From Enchytraeus crypticus (lineage: Eukaryota > Annelida > Clitellata > Enchytraeida > Enchytraeidae), in NCBI GenBank assembly GCA_905160935.1, contig CAJHZI010000641.1, forward strand, positions 1,905,001-1,969,000: DNA of 64,000 bases, written 5' to 3'. The stretch's first letter is position 1, and each line of letters starts with the position of its first letter. Under the pieces are notes generated by a model. It saw only the letters and a program-made list of their open reading frames with translations, was not told where the DNA came from and made no database searches. Shown here one piece after another: positions 1-11,675 of the stretch. The position numbers were made by a program, and so were the translations under genes.

Positions 1-268
1 TGATCTAAGTATTATGAATCTCTGGAGTTTCTGATCGTTTTAAATTAACGTTAGCGTCCTTAAAATTCACGTTAAAAACAAGACAGATGTACGAAAAAAA
101 CATTATTTAAAAAGTAAAAATTTGCGTCGAGAACTAGGCCTATCAGCGACGGGTAAGGATTGGAATGTGAATGCTCATCTATGAAGCTGGATCGAGAAAA
201 TAACCGATGCGCCACTGCCTCTGTCACAGTTTCATAGCAGAGATTAATTAACGCGTTAATAGTTTAGC

Positions 269-336
269 AATCCTGGGCTCTTCAGTCACTCATGCCGCTT
301 TCGAGAGATGAAACTGACGTTAATATCGTTTTTACA
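269..336 (+). mobile_element. SINE-1 (tRNA-derived), 3' part only
   Basis: Matches the family's 3' half: AATCCTGGGCTC ... CGCTTTCGAGAGATGAAACT then GACGTTAATAT. The tRNA-like head is missing. Confidence 0.7.
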
Positions 337-1179
337 GTTTTATCAACGGTTTAGATTAGTAATATTGAAATAACCCGAACTATAATTTATCAATTTCAAA
401 GATCAGTGAAGTTCTGTCGTCTACAAGAAGGTGTGTTCCTCGCTAGATTAATGTCTTGTGCCTTTAAATTGCAATTTCAGCATGTGCATTTAATTGCAGA
501 CATTACGAGAAGGAAGAAAATAATGTTCAAGGTGTAGATACTGGCGTATTTCAACTGGAAAACATAGGCCTATCTTAAAATTCTGTTGAATTATGAAATA
601 TAACTATTTTTTATACGCCTAATACCCGATAACGCTATAACTTTTTTGTAAGAGCCTTTTATTTTCTTACTCGCTTTAAGTAAAATATGTAGCCACCTAA
701 ATAAGTGACGTTGACAGCTAGGCATAGGGTAAGCTATTTCTAGTGTTTTCGTTGTAATTAACTCTTCGGTCAAAGCAAGATGGTTTTGATGTGTAGAACT
801 GCTGGGAACGTTCCGGATATGGCTTTCGGGTGGAGATGGAAAAATATGTCAATGGGTTCACTGATCTGTATTGTTTGTTCTGAAACTGTTTCGTCTTTAC
901 GCCATCAGTGTTATATTTACAAATTCTTAGCAGACCATGTTCATCTACTGAAGAATTGGTTCTATGCTAATTAAGAATTTTCAATCAAAAGCCGACTGTT
1001 AAGTTCAAGTAGTATAAAGATACATAGGAAATGAATGACAAATCACTTCAGAGCTTCTTCTACTATTAAAAGTCTAACTTTAGTTGCAATTGAGGCCTTT
1101 CTCTTAGTATGGAATCAATGAGTTAGTGAACTCTTAATTAAATGAGACAGAGAAGGATTATGTATATATTGTGGTACTT
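337..1179. other. Stretch with no supported feature
   Basis: AT-rich, no frame above 65 codons with plausible composition, no repeat recognised. Confidence 0.6.
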
Positions 1180-1291
1180 GGATCCGTTATTTGGCTCAAA
1201 TTCGTGGTTTCAAGTTGCCTTCCTCGCCTCTTGCTTTATCGCCTCTGACGATACGTGCAGTTAACGGTTGGTCTATTCTTCAGTGTCACGG
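1180..1291 (-). mobile_element. Retroposon family X, 5' portion
   Basis: On +: GCCTTCCTCGCCTCTTGCTT, CGATACGTGCAGTTAACGGT and TGGTCTATTCTTCAGTGTCA. Reverse-complemented, this is the shared head GAATAGACCAACCGTTAACT seen in families X and Y. Confidence 0.6.
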
Positions 1292-1726
1292 ACAAAACGC
1301 GTTGAAACTATGAATAAGTTTATCTTGCGAAGGCAATTCGATTATCTGTATTAAATGATTAATAAATGTAAATATTATGTTTAAGTTCGAATTTAGCCTG
1401 CAAACTGTTTTTATTGGCCGACTTCCCAAACATAACAGAATCCTGCTTTTAAAAACAGTTGCAATAGTAATATGACAAATGACTGCGAGGTTAAATTGAC
1501 CGGGAGAAACTGGGATAAAATCAAACACTGAGTACTCTGGTAATCTGGCTATTGCACTTTGCAAAGTAATTGCACGACCACCTGAGAACCCATATTTCTC
1601 CAAGTTTAGTTACTACTTTATACGTGCATAACATTTGTGATGCGAGAAACTGTCATATCTGGAGTGAGCTTTGCTCAGAGTGGCAGTAAAACTATGAGTA
1701 GAAACTTGCACATCCATATTATATGT

Positions 1727-1923
1727 TCTTCTTCAGTGCACTGGCAAGTGGCAGGTTCAAAGTACATATTCATATTCAAAGTCTGCTTTCTCACTCCAAA
1801 CGGGAACTCCTTAGATCAACATACTTATTCCTTCACAAAGTCTATACCTTATCCATACCTAATGTAGCCTATAGCTTGGGAAAAGTATGGCTTCTGAGGT
1901 GGTTTCCCGTTGCCTTCCTCAGC
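1727..1923 (-). mobile_element. Retroposon family X, 3' portion
   Basis: On +: TTCAGTGCACTGGCAAGTGG, CAGGTTCAAAGTACATATTC, TTAGATCAACATACTTATTC, CCATACCTAATGTAGCCTAT and GGTTTCCCGTTGCCTTCCTC, all found again at 50924-51059 and elsewhere. An apparent 154-codon frame over this repeat is not a gene. Confidence 0.7.
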
Positions 1924-2536
1924 CATATGATATATTTATACATGTATATTTATATATCATACATATTTTTTTATATTTCTGCTTTTCTGCTGAAAAATAA
2001 GTTTTTAAAATTGTATGCTCATTTAAAGCGGAATAACTTCATTTCAACTATATTATCCACACGTGACAAAATTAAGCATCAGCAATTGAGCTGGGTGTCT
2101 GGCTGCTCGTATAGTTTTAAAATTCAACGAGTGACTTTAGAAGAATCAGTGCCGAATGCCGATCAACTCTTTGGATCTCTTCTCTAGGCAATGATGCTAT
2201 TCGCTTAGCCGTTAGCCAGCGCTCAACTGCTAAATGTCTTGTAAGGTAAAACTTAGAGAATCCCTGTAGACTTCTGATATTGAGAAATTCTTACGAAATA
2301 CGAAGTGCGTTAATTGTGTAATGGTCTCGACCACGCTGCGAATTTATAGTAAAATTAGACAAATGTAAATAATATAATTTTATTTGGCTTCTTATTATTC
2401 AATAAGGTACCAGAAGTTAGCTGTGCGGGCCTAGCGAAAAACAAATCCGGGATCCAATGAAGAAAAAGTAGACTCTCACAACCGAACTAACTCAATTTAA
2501 ATAACCAACTAGCTCGCATGGCCATTTAAAACTAAA

Positions 2537-2668
2537 AAGCTAATGTTAACGTCAGTTTCCTCACTCGAAAGCGATGTCAGTGACGGGCGAGCCCAGGATT
2601 TAAACACCTCTTATACTGATCCGCGGTCGAATGTCTTATCGACATCTTCACTGTTTTTAGCCAGTGGC
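2537..2668 (-). mobile_element. SINE-1 (tRNA-derived), near full length
   Basis: Minus-strand copy: the 3' end motif TTAACGTCAGTTTCCTCACT (as read on +), then GTGACGGGCGAGCCCAGGAT. The box B region is decayed, and the head ends in an inserted T-run before GCCAGTGGCG. Confidence 0.8.
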
Positions 2669-2950
2669 GATATTTATCTAACTAATTCACATAGCCGCTG
2701 TAAATAGTCTTGTTCCACTACTAATGTCAGTACACACTAGTATTGTCTCATAAAAGCTGTACAGAGTAGTATCATGTTTAATTTCTCTCAAACTCTATAT
2801 TATGAACTTTGGCTGAGGTGCTTTGTTGCGATTGAAATAACGCTAGTCATTATTCCCTTGTTGTTATTTTGACAAAGCTACTGGGCCGATATCTGTCTTT
2901 ATGCACATAAAAATATAAATACAAAAATTATTACAAAATGAAAAACACAA

Positions 2951-3137
2951 AAGAGCTAGATAATGTCACTTTGTGCTAGATAGAGCTAGATTGTGCCAGA
3001 CAAGTTAAGCTAGATAATGAAATATTGTACTAGATAGGGCTACGCTGTGCCAGATAAGTTAATTTGCTAGATAATGCCATATTGTGCTAGATAGAGCTAG
3101 ACTGTGTTAGTTAAAGCTAGATTGAGCGAGGTAAAGC
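2951..3137 (+). repeat. Minisatellite, about 55-bp unit, three and a half copies
   Basis: GCTAGATAATG recurs at 2955, 3009 and 3066, each followed by TTGTGCTAGATAGAGCTAGA-like sequence and TGTGCCAGA(T/C)AAGTTAA. Confidence 0.85.
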
Positions 3138-3232
3138 TTTTGAGATTGGGATATAAAGCATTTTCATTTATTCAACTTTGTTAAGATTTCTTCGAGAGAA
3201 TTTTGACATTGTTTATTACTAGCTTAGAAAAA

Positions 3233-3276
3233 AATCCCTCTCTTTCTCTCTTTCTCTCTCTCTACCTTTCTCTCTT

Positions 3277-3315
<39 letters not shown>
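3233..3315. repeat. (CT)n microsatellite
   Basis: CT repeats with TTT interruptions. A second tract is at 3500-3541. Both lie beside retroposon 3' ends. Confidence 0.95.
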
Positions 3316-3420
3316 AGTGTCTGCCAAGTGACAGGTTTAAAGTACATAATCATACTCTGCATTCACACTCCATAAAGAGTCTTCCATAAATCTAAAATTA
3401 ATACCTTTACAAAATGTTAT
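3315..3420 (-). mobile_element. Retroposon family X, 3' end with CT/GA tail
   Basis: CTAGTGTCTGCCAAGTGACA and GGTTTAAAGTACATAATCAT directly follow a CT microsatellite, which on the minus strand would be the element's GA tail. Confidence 0.6.
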
Positions 3421-3556
3421 GTATTATCCACAAATGTTATCTGTTGTTATCCACAGCTTAGAATAATCTTCTACTCTTGAGTCGGTTTTAATACGCACGC
3501 TCTCTCTCTCCCTCTATCTTTATCTCTCTCTCTCTCTCTCTTTTTATACACTGCTC

Positions 3557-4592
3557 TATTTATTTTTATTTTTATTTATACTCAGAAATCAGGCAGCAAG
3601 GCCCACACAAAGCATACAAGACACATAACACAGCACACTCATAAAATCTTGTAAACACTCGTAAAATCAGATACTATAGTTCTAAAATGGAAAAATCACA
3701 ACCTAAAAACAATTAAATAGTGCACTTACACACTTACTAACACACTGATTATACACACATTTAGAGTTATATATAATCGTATCAAAACTAGGAATGTTAC
3801 ATAACTGCAACATGGTGGATAAACTATCCTGCCTTTTGAAACCACAGAACCGTTTGGCACATCTATTGTAACATGAACGAAATTTATTTAAAGAAGACAC
3901 TTTAAACGTGGATCAGAGTGCAATATCGTAAACACATAAACAGTACGTTTTAAACAGAATAATTTTAACTGTAAGGGGGAATTAAAAAATCGTCTTAAAA
4001 GCGTGTTAGTGCGGACAAAGGTATTACTTATTTCACGATTAATGTCATTATCATCACATAAACGATTATCAATCAAATGACCTAAATATTTAAATTGAGA
4101 GACAAAATTAATGTCATCGTTACCTAGTTTAAAATTAAGGAAAATATAGTCTAAGGCCCATCTTCTCTCGCTAGGTTCAAAAATCATAGCAACAGTTTTA
4201 GAAATATTGCAAGACATATTCATATCCAAAGCACTTGGGCACAGAGTGTTAATTAAAAGTTGCATAGCTCTCCATGAAGGTGTAATAAGGACAATATCAT
4301 CGGCATATGCAAGAATATTGATAATCTGCCTGCTAATTATACAACCAATACCAGATTCAACAACTGAACCTAACAGATCTCTAATGTATCTAGAAAATAA
4401 ATATGGAGAGAGAGCACTTCCCTGCCGTGTGCCATTACCAGTACTAAAGGATGACGACACTGAATTACGCCACTTTATATGACAATTTTGATGACTATAT
4501 CAATATGCCAAAATGCTAATTACTTTGAAGTTTACATTGTCATCCAGTAGTTTTATAAGCAGTATCCAATGATTAACACTGTCAAATGCCTT
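3557..4592 (-). mobile_element. Non-LTR retrotransposon (LINE) 3' fragment with reverse transcriptase, family B
   Basis: A 5'-truncated LINE copy. Read on the minus strand it starts within the RT domain (AFDSVNH), then NGTRQGSALSPYLFSRYIRD, the catalytic LAYADDIVLI (YADD box), a KTVAMIF thumb-entry motif, QFKYLGHLID, and a C-terminal LRKF-like and FGFKRRDS-like region (here FCGFKRQDSLSTM). One in-frame stop lies before the NGTRQG motif, and the frame shifts near 3890-3900, so the copy is dead. The 3' end runs into an A-rich tail of TAAAAA-type units at 3557-3580, next to a CT microsatellite. Motif order is that of LINE reverse transcriptases; I cannot name the clade with certainty. The 5' end abuts another LINE fragment at 4593. 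Confidence 0.85.
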
Positions 4593-5040
4593 CTATTGGC
4601 AGGTCCATGGAATATAATTCCTCCAGATATTGCTATCCCCTGCTTTTCTCTTCATATAAACATACGAAATAGCTATCAAGTAATCCAGCATCCCTTGTCT
4701 TGGTCTGCCTCTGACCTTTGTTCCTTCCATTCTTTCCTCAATTACCTCTTTTAGCAAACCATTTCCTCTCAGTATATGACTCATCCAGTTCTTCGTTCTA
4801 TTTCTTATGGTATCGATCAATTGTCTCTTTATGCCAAACATATCTGCCACTTCTTCTTTCGTAATTTAATCAGTTAACTTTTTGTTATCTATTCTTCTCC
4901 ATAGCCACATTTCGAGTGGTCCAGTTTCCTGATATCCTTCTTTCTTAAAGTCCATGTTTCAGAACCATTACAGGAGCGTGGTCTAAACTAAAGTCTTTGC
5001 AGTCTTTACTTCTCCAATCTCTTCAAACTCTTTGTAGTTT
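4593..5040 (-). mobile_element. LINE 3' fragment, family A (C-terminal region)
   Basis: On the minus strand the sequence encodes KNWMSHILRGNGLLKEVIEE, then RGRPRQGMLDYL and a Trp-Arg end. This is the conserved C-terminus of a widespread animal LINE family (the ...RKKNWIGHILR...GRPR... region after the RT). More degraded upstream sequence with LRKKDIRKL continues to about 5040. Three other copies of this family occur in the window. The open part (4593-4850) is 85 codons. The usual 3'UTR is missing because family B starts at the next base. Confidence 0.75.
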
Positions 5041-6245
5041 TTCTCTTGCTGAAGGACTCCTGTGCTTGTGCAATTCTTCATTTTATTACAGTTTCGACAA
5101 GTAGAGTGTTTTAAGAAAAGATATACTAATGTGGATTTCTATGCGGATTGGTAGAAGTAGATGCAGACAACATTAAATAATACTTAAAATTACAATACAG
5201 CACTGTTCGAATTGCATTTACTGAATTTTAGGTAGAATTTGTTTTTCATTTCATGCTCAATTACGGATTAAATTCGCTGAAATGGACTACGTGTTGTTTT
5301 CAGTTGGACTTTTCTCATTCATTCTGGTCTAACAATTTAGAAACAATGTAGAGTAACGTAGAGGAAACTGTAAATAACTTCTGAATACTAATACGGCTTT
5401 ATTTCAAATTGAATTTCGCCTCGGCTTCCTGCCACAATTTATTGTTCAACTAATGACGCGTAGGTGTTGCCTATTTTGTTTGTGGTAAATCCTTCAATGA
5501 TGAATCTGTTTAAGAGGAAATATTACTCGAATACTTATACAGCTCCCATTCATCGTTATCCTCTACATGAATAATATAATTGGACATAAATTAGGCCATC
5601 AGTTACACTACAACTCGCAATCCGAACATGAAGTCGCATAACAGTGAGTGGATTTAAGAATTTATTGTATCAAAAGCTTGAGCAACAATAATTATAAATC
5701 TTATTTTAGAGTCTCTTGCTGCACGTGCAATCTTAAATGAAAATTTTGAAAAAAGCGTGGGCCGTTAAGTCCTTCTATAACGTTAATAATACAACTTAAT
5801 TATTATCCATATAAAGTATTCTATAATTGTATAGTGTTCCATAAATATCATATTACATTGAATTTTAGTATTTACATCTTACTAAACTACTTGAATATTA
5901 ATTGTTGATTTCAGATGGGAAGCATATGAGTTTCTGCTAGTTTCGATGGTTCGTCTAGAAATACACGTAACATGATTGTATGGTTTTCAGAATAGCAATA
6001 TAAAAAAGTTCTGTGTAATTAATATACCTCTAAGATAGTCTAGACATTTCCTAGCATTGTGATAATTAATAATACAATTAATTATATTATTAGTTACAGA
6101 ATTAATTCTTTAATTGTATTATTAGTGGGATTAGTTAATTCACCGTTATAATTTATATGTGGGATGTTGATAAAGAAGATGAAGACTAATTCCTCATCAT
6201 AATCTATCGAATCCCATAAAAGATTAACAATGGAATGTAGTTTAT
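5041..6245. other. Stretch with no supported feature
   Basis: AT-rich DNA between LINE fragments and the CT tract. Nothing recognised on either strand. Confidence 0.6.
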
Positions 6246-6248
6246 CTT

Positions 6249-6306
<58 letters not shown>

Positions 6307-6315
6307 CCTCTCTTC
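6246..6315. repeat. (CT)n microsatellite
   Basis: About 70 bp of CT repeats with occasional TTT and CCC, followed at 6355-6440 by a short TATTAGTCTTAC tandem patch. Confidence 0.95.
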
Positions 6316-6976
6316 TGCGTAAGTTCTGCAAAACTATGGGTAAAAGATTAGGCCCATTAATAGTCTACTCTGCTATATTAGTCTTACTAATATTAGTCTT
6401 ACTATATTAGTCTATATTAGTGCTATATTAGTCTTACTAATATAGGCAGCAACATGATAGTACGATCAAAAAATACAGAATTTACACTTTTAATTAGTAA
6501 AATATTACATCTAAAATATTTGTTTTTGCGTCTAACTGCCAGCTCTGTCCTGGCCGCCTCTCAGATCTGGCAGAATATGTGCGGTTCTTGTTAAGTCTAT
6601 ATTAAATATTTTAGTCAACCACTGAAGTAAAAACTACAATTTAACACAAATTAGCTATCGTAACGTTATGGCACGTGACTTCGTAGAAGGAGAATTTCAT
6701 TATCTAATTATTTGGAAAGAAATGCTGCGGAAATTGTTTGAGAACCGAAATATATAATGACCTGCACATGTATATTTAACTACAATTACCTGACCATAAT
6801 TGAAAAATGGCGAAAAAAACCGAAATGAGCAAATTTTCTACATTGATTTACATAATGATTTCTCCTACTACACTGTCCTTGATCTTCATAAACAGGCTCT
6901 TCATTCTATCCCTTGATGCATTTGTCAACTATTCACATTTATCTTGCAACTTTCTACAGAGTTTTCATCTGTAATT

Positions 6977-7105
6977 GGCTGGAGCCATTGGCGACATCGG
7001 TAAGATATTCGACCGAGGATCAGTATGTGCGAGATTCAAATGCCGGGCTCGCCCGTCACTGACATCGCTTTCGAGAGAGGAAACTGACGTTAACATTAGC
7101 TTTAG
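6977..7105 (+). mobile_element. SINE-1 (tRNA-derived), full length
   Basis: Starts GGCTGGAGCCATTGGCGACA (A-box-like TGGCGACATCGG), then the box B variant AGATTCAAATGCC, CTCGCCCGTCACTGACATCG and the 3' end GACGTTAACATTAGCTTTA. Confidence 0.85.
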
Positions 7106-8032
7106 CTTTTTAAATTGTAAACCTGTATTGAAAATCTGATATTTGGTGATAAAATCACCTGAGTTAAGTTATGGTCCCTTGTTGTTCTGATCACTGCATT
7201 AAATTTTATATTCTGCCTTCAAGCGCATTGTTACTATTTGTGTGTGTTTAACGTCAAGGTCAGTAGCCCGTAGGGCTTTTTCAAAACGTCGATTCTGATC
7301 ATGGTTGTGGTTGACGAACTGACCGACCAACCAAAGCAGCAGTCAGACTAGACTGAGTGATGATCCAGTTCTCATTGTGACATACATGTTAAAATATTTT
7401 ACCTACCCTAATATTCTGCCGTTTTTTTAAAGTATTCTGTTCCTCCTAATGTTGTGTATACATGTACACACTCATCACAACCGCCTTAATTCATATTTCA
7501 GTATCATATATCTTTGTTCGGTACTGAAACTATGCGTTAAGGAAATTTTTGACATAGCATTTAGTATAACTGACTGATGAAGCTTTAACTTTCTTACAAT
7601 TATCGAACTGTATCTCTTTATTTTTTAACTAGGTTCATCTGTATCTTATGATCAGGTCTGAAAATAACAAAACCATTAACCTTAGTTTAAAATATTTAAC
7701 ACCCGTTTCGTCATACAAAGACAACGTTTGGGACATTCCCGCATCACTTGTAATTTCACATGTCATAAACATATGTTGAAGATCTTTCACAAAGACTGAA
7801 TAGAGTGTCAGTGTAGACCAGTACTAACATGATTCATTAGGCCTAAATAATTAGGTAATAAGAATTGGAAATGTTATTTTATACGTCTAATCTAGATCTG
7901 AACGGCCTATATGGAGGGTGATAAAAGGAGTTCTCATGAATTAAAGCTCAGGCCCAAATCTACTATAAAATTTGCATACTGAAATTACTAATCACAGGGA
8001 AAATTTGATCATTACATTTACAGGTGTTCTAA

Positions 8033-8068
<36 letters not shown>

Positions 8069-8582
8069 AATATATTCATATTTGCAAAATATTATTATGG
8101 CGCTGATAAAAATAAATCGCCTACGGTTTATAAAAAGGTCTAGGGCACCGGAAGAGCTTCGACAGAATTTCCTGCAGAGAAATTTCAGCAAATAAAGAAG
8201 AAAGCAAACTTTTCTGTGTCATGATCTAATTTTGTCTTGAATATATTGAACAATTTTTGGAAATAAATTTCTTATGAAACATATTATTCCAATTAATACA
8301 ATTGTAAACAGGTTGTGCTATACATGTATATATGTATTACAATATAATTTTGTGTATGGACCTTCATTTCAATAAATTCATACAGTTAAAATTTTACGAA
8401 GCGAATTAAAAGCATCAGATAAGTCTGCTTCTCTTTTGCTTCTAATATAACCCATAAAATAAATTTTATACATGACTTTCAGATAATAAAAGTTCTGCAA
8501 ACCAATGCTGTTGTTAACTATGTTAATTCTTACATTATTTTTTCATTTCTCTTTATTTTGCTTCACATACCAACTGTAATGG
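7106..8582. other. Mostly empty stretch
   Basis: Holds only the (AT)n tract at 8035-8064. 7240-7380 is slightly GC-richer but not identified. Confidence 0.6.
8035..8064. repeat. (AT)n microsatellite
   Basis: Uninterrupted AT run of 30 bp. Confidence 0.95.
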
Positions 8583-8672
8583 TGGATCAGTAGGTGCGGG
8601 GTTCAAATCCTGGGCTCGCCCGTCACTGATATTGTTTCGAGTGAGGAAATTGACGTTAACTCTAGCTTTACC
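8583..8672 (+). mobile_element. SINE-1, 5'-truncated
   Basis: Starts at GGATCAGTAGGTGCGGGGTT; box B GGTTCAAATCC is intact, then CTCGCCCGTCACTGATATTG and the usual GACGTTAAC end. The A-box part is missing. Confidence 0.8.
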
Positions 8673-9167
8673 TAATCGCCACTGGGCGTTTCATGGCACA
8701 GAAATAAGCCGGGTTAACTTGGTTAACATGTTTCCCGTGTTGTATCGTGTAACTTGAGAATTGCATAAAAGAAAAATTACAAAATATTGAAAATAAAAAA
8801 TTAACGAAATCTGTTTTTTTTAACTAAGGTATATCTGATATGAATGAAATCAAGCAAAGACAAAATCCGATGAATGTTTCTGCAATAATTGAGCAAAAAG
8901 AAAACAATCTAGATAACAATAACAATAAACAAGAACAACGACTTGCTTCGCTCATCGCTTGAAATTAAACGTTTCTGCACAGGCTGTTTACCTTCATTGT
9001 CTTGCTTATAATTTCTAATGTATAGACTGTTCATCTGCTTGTAAATGGAATATACATGTATGATAGCAACCGTATCGCTTTGATGTTTGACAGAATATTC
9101 GAGAACTGCTCTCATCCTCCAGCTGTTGTTTTACATATTACATTTGTTTTGAGAACCCTTACTAGAG

Positions 9168-9340
9168 CGCCTTAGCTCCAGAAATTACTACAAAAATTAA
9201 ACGAATGGAAAAATCTCAAATAGGGGATTGACTGATGATATGATGTAGGACAGAGAGGATTTGAGACAGTCTATTCGTATCCTGACCCTAGTTGAACTGG
9301 GATTCAAGGGAGGATGATGATGATGATGATGACTGAGAAC
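9168..9340 (+). mobile_element. Retroposon family Y with GATGAT tail
   Basis: GCTCCAGAAATTACTACAAA, GGATTGACTGATGATATGAT, CAGTCTATTCGTATCCTGAC, CCTAGTTGAACTGGGATTCA, then a GATGATGATGATGATGATGA tail at about 9313-9332. Confidence 0.65.
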
Positions 9341-9686
9341 CCTTACTGAACTGAACTATAATATCCACGTTCTCTTGCTTTAGCCATTATTAATATAACT
9401 GAAGTTTGCAGGACAACAACAGTAGAAAATGGAGGCGAGATTTTTTCTCCAGAATCTCCTTCGCTATGTTAACAAGATTGTTAAGTGTTAATTAGGGTAA
9501 TAAAACGAAAAATAAATGATGGATATCAATGAAAACTATTAGGGCCTACACTGTGCAGACAGTCGAACCCATTTGATTAAATTTATTGTAAATTTAAGAA
9601 CATCTTTAAGATAACATCTGTTAAACTCGTTTAGCAAAACTACAAATGTCAGCCGATCGATTTCTTGTTAGACTGATTTATTAAAA

Positions 9687-9811
9687 AAACTAATGTTAAC
9701 TTCAGTTTCCTCACTCGAAAACGATATCAATGACGGGCGAGCTCAGGATTTGAACCCCGCACACATTGATTCGCGTCGAATAACTTACCAACATCGCCGC
9801 TATCTCCAGCC
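9687..9811 (-). mobile_element. SINE-1, near full length
   Basis: Minus-strand copy. On the + strand it reads TTCAGTTTCCTCACTCGAAA, TGACGGGCGAGCTCAGGATT, then GGATTTGAACCCC (box B complement) and ACATCGCCGCTATCTCCAGC. Confidence 0.82.
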
Positions 9812-10063
9812 TAAATGCTAAAGATGATAAAATGACGGTTTCTCGTTATTTTCATCTACGAAAGAAAGCTTAGCTGAATAGACCTGCATCTAAGTTTGGG
9901 CTAAGTTGTACCGCTTAGGACCGAGGTGAGTCTTTACCCTTTTGCCATTTCGAAAACGAACCGCCTAACTGCATGGTATGATGAAACTAAATCGGAGAAA
10001 TATGCAATATTAAAGCTCATTTATGAAGTTCTAGTCATCAAAATATTCTCTCAAAGTTGATGA

Positions 10064-10106
10064 AAACTTTGCCAGCCTGCAAACTTTTGCAGGTTGGCAA
10101 AGTTTG
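10064..10106. repeat. 43-bp inverted repeat (hairpin)
   Basis: Arms AAACTTTGCCAGCCTGCAAA and TTGCAGGTTGGCAAAGTTT with a very short loop. It lies 20 bp before the 19-bp tandem array. Confidence 0.85.
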
Positions 10107-10127
10107 CCTTAATGTGATAAATCTTCT

Positions 10128-10241
10128 GATAGGCAATGTATTAGAGGATAGGCAATGTATTAGAGGATAGGCAATGTATTAGAGGATAGGCAATGTATTA
10201 CAGGATAGGCAATGTATTACAGGATAGGCAATGTATTTGAG
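10128..10241. repeat. 19-bp tandem repeat, six units
   Basis: Unit GATAGGCAATGTATTAGAG starting at 10128, 10147, 10166, 10185, 10204 and 10223. Units 1-3 have TTAGAG, units 4-5 TTACAG, unit 6 TTTGAG. Confidence 0.95.
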
Positions 10242-10354
10242 GTGTGTTAAGCAGTAATCATTTAGATGTCCTACGAAATGACTTTGAGTGCCAAAGATGG
10301 CCATTGTTGGATTCGAATTGATGACTTGCCGCTGCAAAGACAAGTCTTCTAACA

Positions 10355-10474
10355 GCAGTGGCGATGTCGGTAAGATACTCGACCGCAGATCAGTACATGC
10401 GGGGTTCAAATCCTGAGCTCGCCCGTCACTTACATCGCTTTCGAGTGAAGTAACTGACGTTAACTTTAGCTTTA
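10355..10474 (+). mobile_element. SINE-1, near full length
   Basis: GCAGTGGCGATGTCGGTAAG (A-box-like), GGGGTTCAAATCCTGAGCTC (box B), then CGCTTTCGAGTGAAGTAACT and GACGTTAACTTTAGCTTTAC. Confidence 0.85.
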
Positions 10475-11577
10475 CCAGTTTTAACTTCGCCGTCCAACTA
10501 TGACAAGTGTACATTTCTCAAGCACTTGTAAATTAGGACATTGTCAAGTGCATTTAGCCGTCATACAAAGACCTTGACCGACATCTAGGGCTAATAGTTC
10601 GATAAAGGATTTGAGGAGCAAAACTCGATAGCACATGGCCAATAATAGTTCTGCATCGACGAAAAACTGTCGCCAAATAAAAGACGATAAAGTGGTGATA
10701 AAATGACGAGTGGGCGGAAGGCTTGGTTTGGATCGGCTAATGGAAATGAATAAATGTCGAATTCAAAGGCTTAATAGAGTCAACTATTGAATAATAAGTG
10801 GAGATCCTGAGCTACTGTTTATCTGGTTCCTGTCAAACCATCTAAATATCTAATTGCCTATTCCCATCGTAAAGAGACAAAGCGAAGGTGCATCAGAAAT
10901 AGACCTGTCAAATATATCTGCTTCTAATACTTTCAGCCGCATTAAAGTGGCCCAAATTACTATTTTTAGTTTCTATCGTTTACGATATACATGTATATAA
11001 TGATCGTACATTTCTATTGTTGAGATTAGCCCTTCAAGAGACATTGAACTCTTAAATTAGAAGATTAACTTGAAGTTATTCCTGAAGTGTTACTATTAGA
11101 ATGATTATTTACCATGTAACGAAATACTTATAATTTGTTTATGTTTATATTTCTAAGTTTATTATTATAAAGTTTATATTTTTGATTTTTACTTTATTTA
11201 GTTTCGTTTTTGTATGTTTTCACTTTATATGTTTATTTTACTTAGTTTAGTTTACTATAATAATTGTAGTTTATTTAGTGTATTTTTATATTTTTAAGGG
11301 CTATATTTTAATATTTTAATTTTATTATTTCTAAGTTAATTTTAATTATTGCGAACAGGTGATTAGAGTGGTTTGTAGCAAAGATATCGCGAAAACCAAG
11401 AGAAGATTACTTTTATAGATAGCACTTAAACTTTTTGATTGTTGAATACTCAAAACTATCTTTTCATTAAAGAAAAGGAAGAGCACTCGATAACCTATCA
11501 TAATCGTGATCAACTAAATATCCATGGCTTTTCTGAGCAACTCTGTGTCTAAGAGTCTGTAATATAGACGATAATGA

Positions 11578-11675
11578 GATAAATTTTGTCCAAGGCTAAA
11601 TTTTTATGCATAGTTTGTCAGGATTCAAATCCTGACAGACTATTCATAAAAATTTAGCCTTGTACCAAATTCATC
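11578..11675. repeat. 98-bp near-perfect palindrome
   Basis: Two 48-bp arms with five mismatches and a 2-bp centre. The inner part is TTGTCAGGATT/AATCCTGACAGAC and the outer part GGCTAAATTTTTATG/CATAAAAATTTAGCC. No obvious target duplication. Confidence 0.9.

Noticed and set aside
1723-2187. 154-codon open frame
   Set aside because: Its first half lies over a family X retroposon in antisense and the rest is AT-rich with Tyr/Phe/Ile bias. No motif, no splice context.
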